Part shown: in pieces, positions 23,072 to 34,699 of the stretch
Numbering within the stretch: position 1 is the stretch's first letter
How the letters are laid out: each line of letters begins with the position of its first letter
Assembly (NCBI GenBank): GCA_007922225.1
Contig: ML679960.1
Coordinates: 3,486,032-3,550,031, forward strand
Direction of reading: 5' to 3'
DNA from: Emydura subglobosa
Taxonomy: Eukaryota; Chordata; Testudines; Chelidae
DNA length: 64,000 bases
Program-made: the position numbers and the translations under genes
Notes under the pieces: model-generated
The model's input: only the letters and a program-made list of their open reading frames with translations
What the model was told of the DNA's origin: nothing
Database searches by the model: none

Positions 23072-23182
23072 CTTGTCACTTGCTTTTTTTCCAGATTTCT
23101 TTTTTTTAGGACTATCCTTCCAGAGAGATTCTACAGCTACATATCCTTGCAGACTCCAGTCATACAGCCTTGAACCAGTGAC
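23072..23182 (-). CDS. APOO: APOO coding exon 7 (C-terminal)
   Basis: The exon is 111 bp (37 codons, phase 0 both sides) between a ttttaaag acceptor and a gtaagaag donor. It begins VTGSRLYDWSLQGYVAVES and then LWKD, matching human [22 protein letters not shown]. The remainder is a lysine- and serine-rich tail, SPKKKKSGKKASDK, unlike the human tail but of the same length. Counting three residues for the unseen first exon, residue 198 is the last lysine here, the same total as human APOO. What follows depends on which acceptor the terminal exon uses. Confidence 0.93.
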
Positions 23183-23786
23183 CTTTAAAACAAGAGGTTG
23201 TTAGAAGATCAATCGGTTGAAGAACCAAAGTCTGAGAAGGGTTTATTCTTATTACAATTGAAATGGTTCCAAAATCCACCAACACCCGTAAGTGGGACTG
23301 CTTTACAAAACACTCAAGATATTCAAGTATGGAATGTACAGCATTACTAAAAAACACACCATAAAAAGAATGACAACAAAAAATACCACCCAGAAAAAAG
23401 GGAAAAGCAGAAAAATGGTTTATTTTCAGACATTTTGAACAAAGTATAAAGAGAGGATTTTAAAATAGTCTGTCCACCATCATCACAAATGTCAGCAAGA
23501 TTATGCATAGTTCTCTGAAAAGTGTTTATTAGTAAACTCCTAATGTACAAAAGAACTAGTCAAGCCCACCGTTTTGGCTACGTCCCATCAAAATGGAGTT
23601 ATTTTTCTTAAGATTCTCTGTGACATTAGAATCTAAAGGATATTTTTCACCAGGATAGGAAAAATCCTACTGTCCAGCAACCCAGGATATCAAAAAATCC
23701 CAGTTCAAGGTATTGAAACACCTGAGGTGCACTTAATCTTGTTCCAGAGGTGTAGCTGTGTTAGTCTGTATACAGCAAAAACAATG

Positions 23787-23886
23787 NNNNNNNNNNNNNN
23801 NNNNNNNNNNNNNNNNNNNNNNNNNNNNNNNNNNNNNNNNNNNNNNNNNNNNNNNNNNNNNNNNNNNNNNNNNNNNNNNNNNNNNN
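23787..23886. other. Assembly gap (100 N)
   Basis: Exactly 100 N, a conventional length for a gap of unknown size. It sits inside the inverted-repeat element, which probably blocked assembly. Confidence 0.99.
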
Positions 23887-23989
23887 ACAATTACTTCTTG
23901 TAATGATATAACCATTCTAACACCTACCCTCCCCCATTGTTGTTCCTTACCCTTGGATGTATATATATACCCCCATCTGATTTCTATTT

Positions 23990-24036
23990 CTTGCATCTGA
24001 CGAAATGGGTTGCAGCCCACGAAAGCTTATGCCTGC
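23990..24036 (+). ncRNA. Hammerhead-ribozyme-like motif, copy b
   Basis: On the plus strand: CTGACGA, then AATGGGT-TGCA-GCCCAC, then GAAA, then GC-TTAT-GC. Compared with copy a, stem II has changed from GTGAGC/GCTCAC to (a)TGGGT/GCCCA, keeping most pairing. TGCA on each side could form a short stem I. Core boxes are retained, activity unknown. Confidence 0.4.
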
Positions 24037-24093
24037 AGAAATTAAATTTGTTAGTCTTTAAAGTGCTACAGGACTCTCTTTGTTTTTCCTTAA

Positions 24094-24974
24094 TCTTGTG
24101 TGTATTGACAAACCATTGGGTTGTAAGTAATTCTAACCTGGGTCTCCAGCCTAAGACTGAAAATGGCCTCATACTGGCCTTCTTTCAGATAGCAAAGAAC
24201 AAAAGAAATAGACTTCTGCCAGCCTAGACACTTACGATATATATTTTTTAGACCAGAAGCACTTCGGGATATAGACTGTAACTTATGCTCTTTGTACAGA
24301 AGTTAGCACAATTGAGTCTTGAACCTGACTGAGGCCTCTAGACTATATTGTGAATTTTATGCACGCATACCCCACCCAACTTTTGGAGAGGGGTGCTGTG
24401 CCTGTGTTCCATCCAAACAGCAGCAAGGAGCCATTTCTTCTCTGTGGAGTACACAAGAAAGGCCAGTTCTCCTTTTCTGATTGCTCTCAGATCTGCCATT
24501 CAAATCAATATACTTAGGATTTCTAGATGCAGGTCACACCAACAACTTGTCTGCCTACCTACAAATTTCTAATGAACCCATCACGTGTCCTTGAGCGAGG
24601 GAAAATAATGCACAACATACAGGAACCTTTCTCCTGCCTTAAAAGAAGTTGCATTTTCAGATGGGGAGAAACAGCTGTAGCATTCCACTCTCTCGGCCAC
24701 CCTTTGCCTGGATCCTTTTAGGACCTTCATTACAAAGCACCATTAACCTTTAGTGTTTTGCTAAGAGAAGGCTTCACCATACAACTCACCCCATTTCAAA
24801 GTGTAGTTACAGATACGCACCTTGTTACTATTTAGAATTGGAAAATGGAATAAAAACAACCAATAACTGATCCCAACAGGAAATCATATCTATACACTGT
24901 AGTTATAGACAATACAATTATTTTAAAAATAGATTCATTTTTAATACAAAAAATTTGTGACAAATAAGTTTTCT
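24094..24974. other. APOO intron, nothing recognised
   Basis: Intronic sequence between the inverted-repeat element and the CR1. No repeat end or exon recognised. Confidence 0.5.
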
Positions 24975-24975
24975 A

Positions 24976-26600
24976 GTCATAGAATCATAGAAGATTAGGG
25001 ATGGAAGGGACCTCAGGAGGTCATCTAGTCCAACCCACTGCTCAAAGCAGGACTAACCTCAGCTAAATCATCCCAGCCAGGGCTTTGTCAAGCCGCAGCT
25101 TAAAAACCTCTAAAGACGGAGACTCCACCACCTCCATAGGTAATCCATTCCAGTGCTTCACCACCCACCTAGTGAAAAACTTTATCTTAATATCCAACCT
25201 AGACCTCACCCCCTGCAACTTGAGACCACTGCTCCTTGTTCTGTTGTCTACTACCATTGAGAACAGCCTAGCTCCATCCTCCCTGGAACCCCCTTTCAGG
25301 TATTTAAAGGCTGCTATCAAATCCCCCCTCACCCTTCTCTTTTGCAGACAGAACAAGCCTACTTCCCTCAGCCTCTCCTCATAAGTCTTGTACTCCAGCC
25401 CCCTAACCGTTTTTGTTACCCTCCGCTGGACTCTCTCCAACTTGTCCACATCCTTTTTGTATGGGGGGCCCAAAACTGGACACAATACTCCAAATGCAGT
25501 CTCACCAGTGCCGAATAGAGGGGAATAATCACTTCTCTTGATCTGCTGGCAATGCTCCTACTAATGCAGCCCAGTATGCTATTAGCCTTCTTGGCAACCA
25601 GGGCACACTGCTGACTCATATCCAGCATCTTATCCACTGTAACTCCCAGGTCTTTTTCTGCAGAACTGCTGCCTAGCTCATCAGTCCCCAGTCTATAGCT
25701 GTGCATGGGATTCTTCCTTCCTAAGTGGAGGACTCTGCACTTGTCCTTGTTGAACCTCATCAGATTTCTTTTGGCCCAATCCTCCAATTTGTCTAGGTTC
25801 CTCTATATCCTATCCCTACCTTCCAGGGTATCTACCACTCCCCCCATCTTAGTGTCATCTGCAAACTTGCTGAAGATGCAATCTACCCCATCCTTCAGAT
25901 CATTAATGAAGATGTTGAACAAAACCGGCCCCAGGACTGACCCCTGGGGCACTCTGCTTGTTACCGGCTGCCAACTAGACATCGAGCCATTGATCACTAC
26001 CCCTTGAGCCCGATGATCTAGCCAACTCTCTATTCATTTTATAGTTCATTCATACAACCCATACTACTTTAACTTGCTGATAAGAATACTGTAGGAGACT
26101 GTATCAAAAGCTTTGCTAAAGTCAAGGTATATCACATCCACCGCCTTCCCCACATCCACAGAGCCAGTCACCTCTTCATAGAAGGTAATCAGGTTGGTCA
26201 GGCATGACTTGCCCTTGGTGAATCCATGTTGACTGTTCCTGATCACTTTCCTCTCTTCCAAGTGCCTTAAAATGAATTCCTTGAAGACCTGCTCCATGAT
26301 TTTTCCAGGGATTGAGGTGAGGCTGACCGGTCTGTAGTTCTCTGGATCCTCTTTCTTCCCTTTCTTGAAGATGGGCACTATATTTGCCTTTTTCCAATCA
26401 GGGACCTCCCCCAATTACCATAGCTTTCAAAGATAATAGCCAATGGCTCTGAAATCACATCAGCCAACTCCCTCAGCACCTCAGATGCATTGCATCTGGC
26501 CCCATGGACTTGTGTATGTTCAATCTTTCTAGATGGTCCTGAACCTGTTGCTTCAGCACTGAGGGATGTTCATCTCCTCCCCATTCTACGCTGCTAGTCA
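24976..26600 (-). mobile_element. CR1 LINE, 5'-truncated
   Basis: CR1 is the main LINE of reptiles and birds. The 3' end at 24976 has the typical tcatagaatcatag repeats and, read on plus, ggaagggacctcaggaggtc. Coding sequence of ORF2 runs on the minus strand up to about 26450, with non-open CR1 sequence to about 26600, where similarity ends (5' truncation, usual for LINEs). It lies in the APOO intron, in the same sense as the gene. Confidence 0.92.
25063..26414 (-). pseudogene. CR1 ORF2 reverse transcriptase (C-terminal half, broken)
   Basis: Four consecutive pieces in shifting frames: [20 protein letters not shown] with [16 protein letters not shown] and HGFTKGKSC; then [20 protein letters not shown] and FADDTKMGG (the catalytic FADD box, 25803-25997); then [17 protein letters not shown] with [10 protein letters not shown]; then [17 protein letters not shown] and the C-terminal [13 protein letters not shown]. 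The order is that of CR1 polymerases, and the endonuclease domain is absent through truncation. Breaks at about 26060, 25800 and 25420 make it nonfunctional. Confidence 0.92.
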
Positions 26601-29600
26601 GACAACTAGATCTGAGATGCAGGCTGTCTTTCGACGAGTTGTCTTAAAAAAAGGAAACACATACTTAGCCTGTTTGGCCAACCATGTTAAACTAGCTAAA
26701 GTAGGTCAAATTTTAGGTATAAACAAGTTGCTAGTTGGCAGGTTGCACTGAGAGAAATAAGATTTTTTTTCTGCATTTGATGGTGATAAGGGCAATAATA
26801 AAAGAAAAAAGCAAACACCCAGAGAGCTGGCAATGAATGTGCCATACCTCTCCAAAATCCTCACAAGCACTGACGGTATAAACCTTTGTACTCTGGTCTA
26901 GCTTTTGAAATGTTAGCTCCCAAATATTCAGACAGAATTAGTCATTCACTTCAGAACAGTTTATACTTCATTAGAAAAAAAATTTTGCTTCATCTGAACA
27001 TAGAATGCTTATGTGTGCATCACCATTAGAAAGCTGCAAAAAGTGCAAATTTCTTAGAGTAAAAATAAAAAACACTCCTTTTATCTGTCTGTGGTGTCAG
27101 AACCAAAAATGCTAGCAACACAAGATGAAGGAAAACCAACAACTGTCTGTATGCAGCAGCTATTTTTTCCTAGTTACAAAACTTGATCCAGTGCATGCTC
27201 TTTAATCTATACACAGCAAAGGACAACATATTGCAAAAAAGTGCCAACTGTGATGAAGTACTGATTTAATCTATTTTTGGGTCTTAGCATTGTTTTTAAA
27301 GCCATAACAAGTTACTGTATTACTCTTACAAACCAATGAATGACTGAAGATTTTCAGGCGGTGTATTGGCTCAGTCTTGCATTCCTTACAAACCTAAATA
27401 TCCCAGAGTTCATGGACTTCAATGGAGTTATGAATGTGCAGTGACTGTAGAACTGGGCCTCATTTTCACATTTTGAAATTCTTTGGCATGAGTAAGAAAA
27501 ATGGGACAACTTTTGTCAGAGAAAAGCACTTACAGCCTAAACAAAAACTGCAAGCAACAAACTTATGGGTTTCACATAGACAGAAAAACAAAAAATGTCC
27601 AAACCACAAACTACCCACTTAAATTATGATGCCCACCCTGTCTCTGTGCTTATAGCGCCAGAGGTTATGTAATTCCTAAGTGTTAGGTACAGTCCTGTAG
27701 ATTTAACATTACGGTGTTTTCCAAAAAAATTAGCCATTTTAGAGAGCTTTGTCACATTACAGTTTCTCTCCTGGCTGGAGTTGTCATAACAAGTAAAAGG
27801 GAGTAATACTACAAAGTCTCAGACTTTCAACTGAGAGCTGTCAGAAGACAAGCTTCTCCCAGGCCTTCAGGAAAGTATTTTAGTAACTCCAGATTTCGTG
27901 TAAACTGAAAGATGACAGAATATAGTTCCTTTCTCATTTGTATTAGGCATACTGAAATTTAATTTCCACTGAATTCAACATAAAATTGCAAACATGTTTA
28001 ACTCCACGGTAATAGTTAAATAAACACTAAAAAGTCAGACTGGCAAGTTTTCAGGAGAAGTTTTGAAGAAACTTGAAAGTGAGCTTATGTTCTACTTTGT
28101 GTCCCAAATATCTCTGGGCCAAGTGCAACAGCCTCAGGCAGCATGACAGTTATTTCCTGTTACCTTATTGGCACATAGACAACCTTCTCCCTTTTATTGC
28201 ATACATACTGTGTACTTACAAAGTTAACTACCCTACTTCAATACATCTCAGTTATCAAGCAGAATTAAGGTTAATGGCTCTGTATCAGTACGGCTTTGGA
28301 GGAACCTTAACTGAGAATTTGCTGACTTTTTAGACACTGCAGTCAATTTAGTTTATTGTCAAGACAATAAATCATGACAACAGCCGTGCACTGGCAAAGC
28401 TTTTTCCTTGCAGAAAGACAGTGAGCATGAATCAAAACAACTTGTACATGTGCTGTATTGTGCAAGTTGAAAAGACCCAGTACTGAGAAGGATTATTAAA
28501 AATATGACTGAAAACTTTTCTATGGTACAAAGTTGATTTAGGTAGTTTAGTAGTAGATGCTTTTTCCAGATTGAGGCTGAACCAGAGTTAAGTGTAAAAT
28601 TCAGGTAAGTGTAATAACAGATCTATATTTTATCTTGGATCAAAAACAGAACAGTTTTAAAACACCAGTGAAAGTTCTGCCAAAACCACATTAGAGCAAT
28701 CTGCCCAAGCTTGTCTGTTAGGTGAAGGTCAAAGACAGCATAATATATCTTCATAACATAGAGCTTTAAACTTTGTTCAAAGTAATACAAACAATATCCC
28801 CCAAAAGATAAAAGAGATATCTTTTAGCAATCTTGTACTAACAGCTACAAGTTTGTTCTCCATAAGAAAGGTGCCTAGAGAAAAAGTCTTTTAGACTTCC
28901 AGTGACAGGAAGTAATGTCTGGAAACTATCCTTGATCATTAACTGAATTTAACCATTCAACTTGTTGAGCAACTGTGGAACAAATCAGGCTGCTACTATA
29001 CATCCTGTGTACCTGGTGTTCCAGAGCTTCTGTTGGTAGTGCACCTCATTCAACAATACAAACATTGTAATGGAAAGAGATTGACATTTCTAACAGTCAG
29101 ATGTGCAGAACCTGTATCACAACCCCATTCTGTATTCTGCTTAGCGTATTTCCCAGTTCTTTGATGAGCTAACCTTTATCCAGTGGAAAGTTTTAATTAA
29201 GAGAGGAATGTGCTCCTTTATACTTTTAGGTATTTGGCGATATTTAACATAGTGTACAAGCATCAGGACTGTATGACATCCAACGAAGTGCAGAGTGGTA
29301 AACTACTCAATATAGAGTAATTCACATTTTAAAAGCCAAAACCTCACACAAACAACAGTTTTTCCAAAAAGCCATGTTAGAAAAGTATTCGTGTTTGAAT
29401 TGGGAAGTTTTTATTGTTCCCAAATTAAAGGAGCCACACATTTATGAACCTAAAATGAAAGACCAAGTTACCTTTAGTTATGTCTTGTTAATCCACCTTA
29501 AACATTTATTGCTACATCTTAGGTCAAATCAAGCAAGACTTGGACTTTTAAAAAGTTTTGTTTTAAATAAAATCATTTATATGAAGCTAGATGTTTGCTT

Positions 29601-29794
29601 TTTTTAAAAAATCTCTTCATGATGTAACCCTCTCAAACTCAGTGCAACACCTAGGATGAGGAAGGGAAACACAGAAATGGGTGATGTGCAAGAGGACTGT
29701 TTTAGACATGAGGGTTGGAACAGGAACAGATGATAAGGAGGAAATAAAATCCCAACGCCTTCCTCAACCAACCAAAAACAAAACACACTGCAGA
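26601..29794. other. APOO intron, nothing recognised
   Basis: About 3.2 kb of AT-rich intronic sequence. I see no exon-like block, terminal repeat or known SINE in it. Confidence 0.5.
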
Positions 29795-30528
29795 AGTGGT
29801 AGTTACTTGTCACCAGAGTTCTTAGAAACAGACTCTGCATATCCACACTCACGGGATGTGCTGTCTGGTGCAGTCTCGATGATGGTATCTTCTTGTAGCA
29901 GTGGCTGGTAGACTGCTCATCTGACTCTTCAACCCCTCTCCTCAGCATTCAGAGGGGGTGGGCTGCTCCGTGCCACCTTTGGTTCCTTCCAACCACTTCC
30001 TCAGAGTAAGGATTTTACACAACTCCAAAGATGACAGGAAAGAAGGTGAAGGGAGTGTGACTATGCAGAGTCCAACTCAAAGAAGTCTGGTAACAAGAGA
30101 GTAACTTCCATTTCTTCGAGTGTCCTCTACATAGTCCTATTCATGGGATGGTTTGGCAATTAATTCCCAATGAATTGATGAGGGGAACTCACATGAGTGA
30201 AAAAGGATTGGAGTGCTACCCTACTGAACCACGCACCTGATCTAGATGCCAGATCTAGGGAATAGTGTTTTGTAAAGATATGACTAGAGCACCATGTGGC
30301 AGCCTTGCATAGGAACATGTCTGAGGCATTCTAAAGAAGTAGCTACAACTTTAGATGAGTGTGTTCTCATTGCAGTAGAACAGATGTAATCCTATATCCC
30401 TCTTCTATACACCATCTAACCCTCCGAGATAATGACTTTAGGGTTGTCAGCATAGGAAATAAAAAGTTTAGGAGACTTCTGAAACTCTTTAGTCCCTGTT
30501 AAGAAAGTAAGCTTAAAGCTCTTAGTGC

Positions 30529-30813
30529 CTAAGCTGTGTAATTTAGATTGAGCTCCCAGGCTGGAACTGAGTTTATTTGTGGATACATATTGACCACCCC
30601 TCTCATAAACTCCTGAACTGTACCATGTGCAAAGATAGATTTTTCAACTATAAATAGATGATGTGCTGCCACTACTTCCAAATGTACTTTCAGAGAAGAT
30701 ATAGAAAGATTCAGAAACTTTATATGTAATAAGCATTTAAGAACATATTGAACTGGTGCCCGTACAGGATCTAGGTGCTTTTCACTTATCCGGTCCACAA
30801 ACCTAGACCACAT
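30529..30813 (-). pseudogene. DIRS copy 4 tyrosine recombinase, N-terminal part
   Basis: It reads PVRAPVQYVLKCLLHIKFLN, then SLKVHLEVVAAHH and MRGVVNMYPQINS, then WELNLNYTA. These align with SHSPIQAILEYLLHLKLQG, SLRVHMATISAFH, LKGVEKLYPQVCD and WDLNLVLATL of copy 3. The catalytic C-terminal part is not readable in one frame. Confidence 0.7.
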
Positions 30814-31067
30814 AAGATCATAACTCTAGAAAACAATCAATCAATGACAAAGTGTTAATCAGAATCTGTTCCACCACTAAACTGCAGCTTTTACAAGTCT
30901 GTTAGAGACCCATAGCCATGCAGGTAGGTGTAGCGAAAGATGGTCAGAGTGATAAATGTTCCTACCATGTTGCAATATGCATAGCATCACTGGAAGTTTT
31001 TATACTCCCTTGGAAAGATGAAAATCTGTATATCACTGTTGTCTCAGCCATGCTGGAGAAATTAGAA

Positions 31068-31674
31068 TTATCTAGCTCCATTGTGTCTTATCTTTATCAC
31101 TCTCTGTATAAGAGGAATGGGGAAGGGAGGACCCATCCCACAATTAAGAAGAAAAATATCCAATATGGATAGACTGTCTCTGTCTACCACCCTTGATAAG
31201 AAATGGGGACCCTTAATATTCTGCCTGGGGGTGAAAGGATCTATATCCAGAAACCCCCAAAGGTTGCATATGTCTTCTGAGCCCATTACAGACCATTTGT
31301 GTAACTGCAGGAGAACTCTGCTGAGTTGATATGCTATGTTGTTGTCCTCGTCTGGTAGGGGCAGACCAATTGGTGAGACGTCGTAGTGGCTACACCAATC
31401 TTCTAATTTGAGTGCTTCCTTGCAGAGCTGAGACCTGCTCATTCATTGTTCATCACGCTGTCTGTGATGACCCGTTATATTTTGTTCTGGATGTGATGCA
31501 AAAAAGATATGTGCTAGACTGACAGTTCTCAACTCCAATATGTTTATATGTAGTGTATTTTCCTTGAGAACTCCAGTGAACTCGAACTGATAGATTGTTG
31601 AGATAGACTCTCCACCAGCTGTTGGAAGCATCTGACGTGATTGTCAACAATGGAACTAGGGAGTTGAATGACAC
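31068..31674 (-). pseudogene. DIRS copy 4 RNase H and connection region
   Basis: 31453-31674 reads LTITSDASNSWWRVYLNN, then WSSQGKYTTYKHIGVENCQS, matching the TDAS..GWGAYL and W..E....HIN..EL.A pattern of DIRS RNase H. 31068-31442 carries CNLWGFLDIDPFTPRQNIKG, comparable to the WG.P..DLFASSWNRKC block, then GMGPPFPIPLIQRVIKIR, comparable to FPPIPLLPKVLLKIKRD. Frames change between the parts. Confidence 0.65.
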
Positions 31675-32279
31675 CCCCTTCAGAAAATTTACCTGCTGTG
31701 TTTACCATGTCAGAGATAGTAAAATGTCTTTCAGGACAGAAAATGTCCTGGACATATATCTGTGATTGGTCCGTAACTTGGAGCTGGTCAAATTGAAGTC
31801 TCAGGCTGGCATAAGGTGTGGCACAAGCAGCTGAAGCTATAGAAACTCAAGACCAACAGACCTGGAAAAAAAAAGTTTAAAGAAGTATCTGTATGGTAGA
31901 GTGAAATTTCAGACATCTTTCTACTGACTAGTACCTTCTAACAAATCAAAAATAGCTCCTATGAATGGAATTCTCTGTTTAAAAAAAAGAAGGGACTTTT
32001 TATATTTATCAAAAGTCCTAATATTTAAAAAAAGAGAACATGTGAAATGTATGTCCTTGATAAGGCCTTAAGCAGCCAATCACGCAAATAAGGGAAAATG
32101 AAAACACCCAACCATCTTAAAAAATCTGCTACCACAGATAGGCACTTTGTAAAGACTCGGGGGCAGTGGAAAGGTCGAAAGATAGGACTGTATATTAGAA
32201 ATAACCTTGCCCAAATGTGAAGTACAGATACTTAAAGGTGATGTGGTCTGAGAAATATGTCAGGATGTATCTTTTAGAT

Positions 32280-32431
32280 TAGGGGTTCTCAAACTGAGCA
32301 TCATGGTTATTGGGTGGGGGGGGAGGAGGGGATCTTGAGCTGTTAGCTCCCATGCATGCCAGGAAGGCGGGGTCATTACATCCTGAAATATTTTCAAAGG
32401 AGGTCCCAGAAAAAAAGTTTGAGAACCCCTG
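32280..32431. mobile_element. Short hAT MITE nested in DIRS copy 4
   Basis: It begins TAGGGGTTCTCAAACTGAGC and ends aaagtttgagaacccctg, an inverted end of the CAGGGGTTCTCAAACT type. Flanks ttttagat (32272-32279) and ctttagat (32432-32439) are an 8-bp duplication with one mismatch. It is 152 bp, noncoding. Confidence 0.82.
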
Positions 32432-33542
32432 CTTTAGATTGAGAGATGCAAATCAACCCAGAGTTGAAAAGAAGGGGATAACAGATGCCAAAGTTAACAC
32501 AAGGTAAGAAAACTTCCTGATATAAGGGTTGAGTTTCCTCCGTTCCAATACTAGACTTAGACCTCTTAGGTATCAGAAAATAATTGGAAGACTAAAAGCC
32601 CAGATTCTTGAACACCCTTGGAATTGCCTCTATTGCTCCGGCCTGTAGCTGAAACTAAATTTCTGATCTTAGCGTGCTCATGTGAGAGGTGTCCCTGAAT
32701 AAGGAAGGGAGTGGGGGCAGGAATTGGGATCATTTTCTATTCTCTCCAGAATCTATTTGTCCAAAATGATGCAATTCCATGTGTTGATTAAATGGAAAAG
32801 TTGGTTTCCAAAAGGTAAGGAGGTGGTAAGATCACTGCAGATTGATCTGTGGCTCCTGATCCTCATGTCAAATCTGAGGGCTGACATTTGGGAGATGACT
32901 CTGAAAAATGCTTCCCCCCCACCCCCCCCAACACGCACCCCACCCCACCCCCACAAGGCATGAATGGACTTCTTTCTTTGCTGAGTTTTCAAGGAGGAGG
33001 ATTATTGTTGCTGATGAGGTAAATGGCACCTCTGGTAATAGTAAGAAGATGGAAAAATAGAACTGTCTATGGAGTTTGAAAACAGTTGTATGGTTTCTTC
33101 TTCTAGAAGGCTGAAAGAAACCCAAAGATCTTACTGTGAATCTCATATCCATCTTTTCCAATATTTTGCCCCTCTTGTTACCCAATACCACCAAAGGGAA
33201 GATCCTCTATTTTAGATTTAATTTCAGAGGAAAGAGTGGAAACCACACATCTGCAAAACACTACAATGGACGCAATTACCTTTGCTGTCTAATCTGAGAC
33301 ACCGAAGGAAGTTTGGAGTGCCATGTTTTGCCACTATCTGGCCTTCAGTTAAAGCATTTGCCACTTTACACAGGTCTTCAGGAAGGACTAATGTACAGAT
33401 TTTGTCCTACTAAGCGCTACTGAAACTGTGACTTCTCTATCTGGTAATTTACCAATCATACCAAGAGGAAAAGGAAATATTTTCCTGCCTATTGTTTACT
33501 TTTATTAGAAGGTGTAGAGGGAGACTATCATTGATTTATGAA

Positions 33543-33568
33543 CTGCTGCTGCTGCTGCTGCTACTACT
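33543..33568 (+). repeat. CTG/CTA trinucleotide run
   Basis: Six CTG units followed by CTA units, within DIRS copy 4 and so in the APOO intron. Too short to be considered expanded. Confidence 0.85.
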
Positions 33569-34699
33569 AAATTGAGAGAAGAATGCATATGAAAACAAGA
33601 AATTTTTTCATATGATGAGATATAATTTGTCAGCCTTTTTGTAATCAGTTGGCAAGAGGGAGGATTAGATCACCCAGTTTTTGATGGTTGTCAAAGACCA
33701 TTTTGAATTGGGAGACAGACTTCGTTCTCTGAAGTGGAATCCAGAAAAATCAATGACTGCCTGAGAATTTTTCTCCAAAATAATCAACAGAAGCTATAAC
33801 ATGTAGCCATTGTGTTTATCAGGTCATGAATTTGTAAACCATCCTCAGAAGATGAGGAAGCTTCTGCACCATTACCAACACTTATCAGGAGACGATTCAG
33901 TGTCAAGATAGGGGCCCAAATGAGGATATTCCATTTAAACTGAAGGCTCCTCCTCTTCAGATAAAGCATCGGGCATTAGAATGAGAGTGTGCTCCTTGTA
34001 AGAAGGCAGAGCAGTTAGATCTTGGATCCAAGGTGAGAGCCTTTTCTTGATTGCTAGGCAGACAGGAGTGCCTATGGTGACAAGATGGGAAGTCTCCATG
34101 GGTCTGAGCAACGACTAATGGGCCATCCAGCCCAAAGTGGAACTTGCCAATTGTACCAGTAATCAATTTCCAACAACATTTCACATCTTGTGGGACAAGA
34201 TGACCTGTGTGCATCGTATCTAACAATATAATCAGTCTTCTGCTATAGAAGGAACATCTGTAACTCTAGTGCAATACAATTCTTTCTCAGATTGCAGTTC
34301 CAAACTCCTCTCCAATAAAGACACTATCTGTAAAGTCATCAATCCTGGCATCTGAAGAACACAGAAGAACAAAACATGCTTCCTAAGAGAGCCCTGCGGA
34401 GTCTTAGGGGGTGGAAGAGAAGCATCTAAGGAATGCAGAGAAGTTTTTTGGTCTGTTTCGTTTACCCTATGGAGAAGTGTGAGAAGAATGACTCAGAAGA
34501 CCTTTCTTTTTCTCCCCTCAGGGTGACAAGTCCCCTGGACCCAGGAAACAATCTGACTGCAGATCCGTGTGAATCCGCGCCACTACCATGATAGAAGAAG
34601 CTGGATGTACTGGAAAAACTGTTCTGGAGGTTTCTTTGGATCTTATGTGAGAGGATGAGATCTACCAGTTCTAAAATCTTGAAGGACATGGTGACCAGT

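Larger units (their letters stand above)
23741..24093. mobile_element. Inverted-repeat retroelement, copy b, interrupted by assembly gap
   Basis: The left end, ccagaggtgtagctgtgtta then gtctgtatacagcaaaaaca, is the head block. The right part (23990-24093) carries the reversed tail block: cgaaagcttatgcctgcaga, then aattaaatttgttagtcttt and gtgctacaggactctctttg. Head and tail face each other, indicating an element with inverted ends and a short centre. The centre is partly lost in the 100-N gap. It lies in the APOO intron between exons 6 and 7. Confidence 0.6.
29795..34690 (-). mobile_element. DIRS-type retrotransposon, copy 4 (old)
   Basis: The left end, agttacttgtcaccagagtt then cttagaaacagactctgcat, is echoed in reverse at about 30042-30110 (gactatgcagagtccaactc, then gtctggtaacaagagagtaa). 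That is the terminal plus internal complementary arrangement of copies 2 and 3. The minus strand then carries recombinase, RNase H and further coding relics in DIRS order. The right terminal repeat was not found and the copy seems cut off near 34690, where hAT-related sequence starts. Divergence is high. It sits in the APOO intron, in the gene's sense. Confidence 0.7.

Noticed and set aside
30529..31674. Possible host gene exons on minus
   Set aside because: The peptides match the recombinase and RNase H of DIRS copies 2 and 3 in order, so this is transposon-derived.
33543..33568. CTG repeat as a disease-type expansion
   Set aside because: Only six CTG units in an intronic transposon relic.
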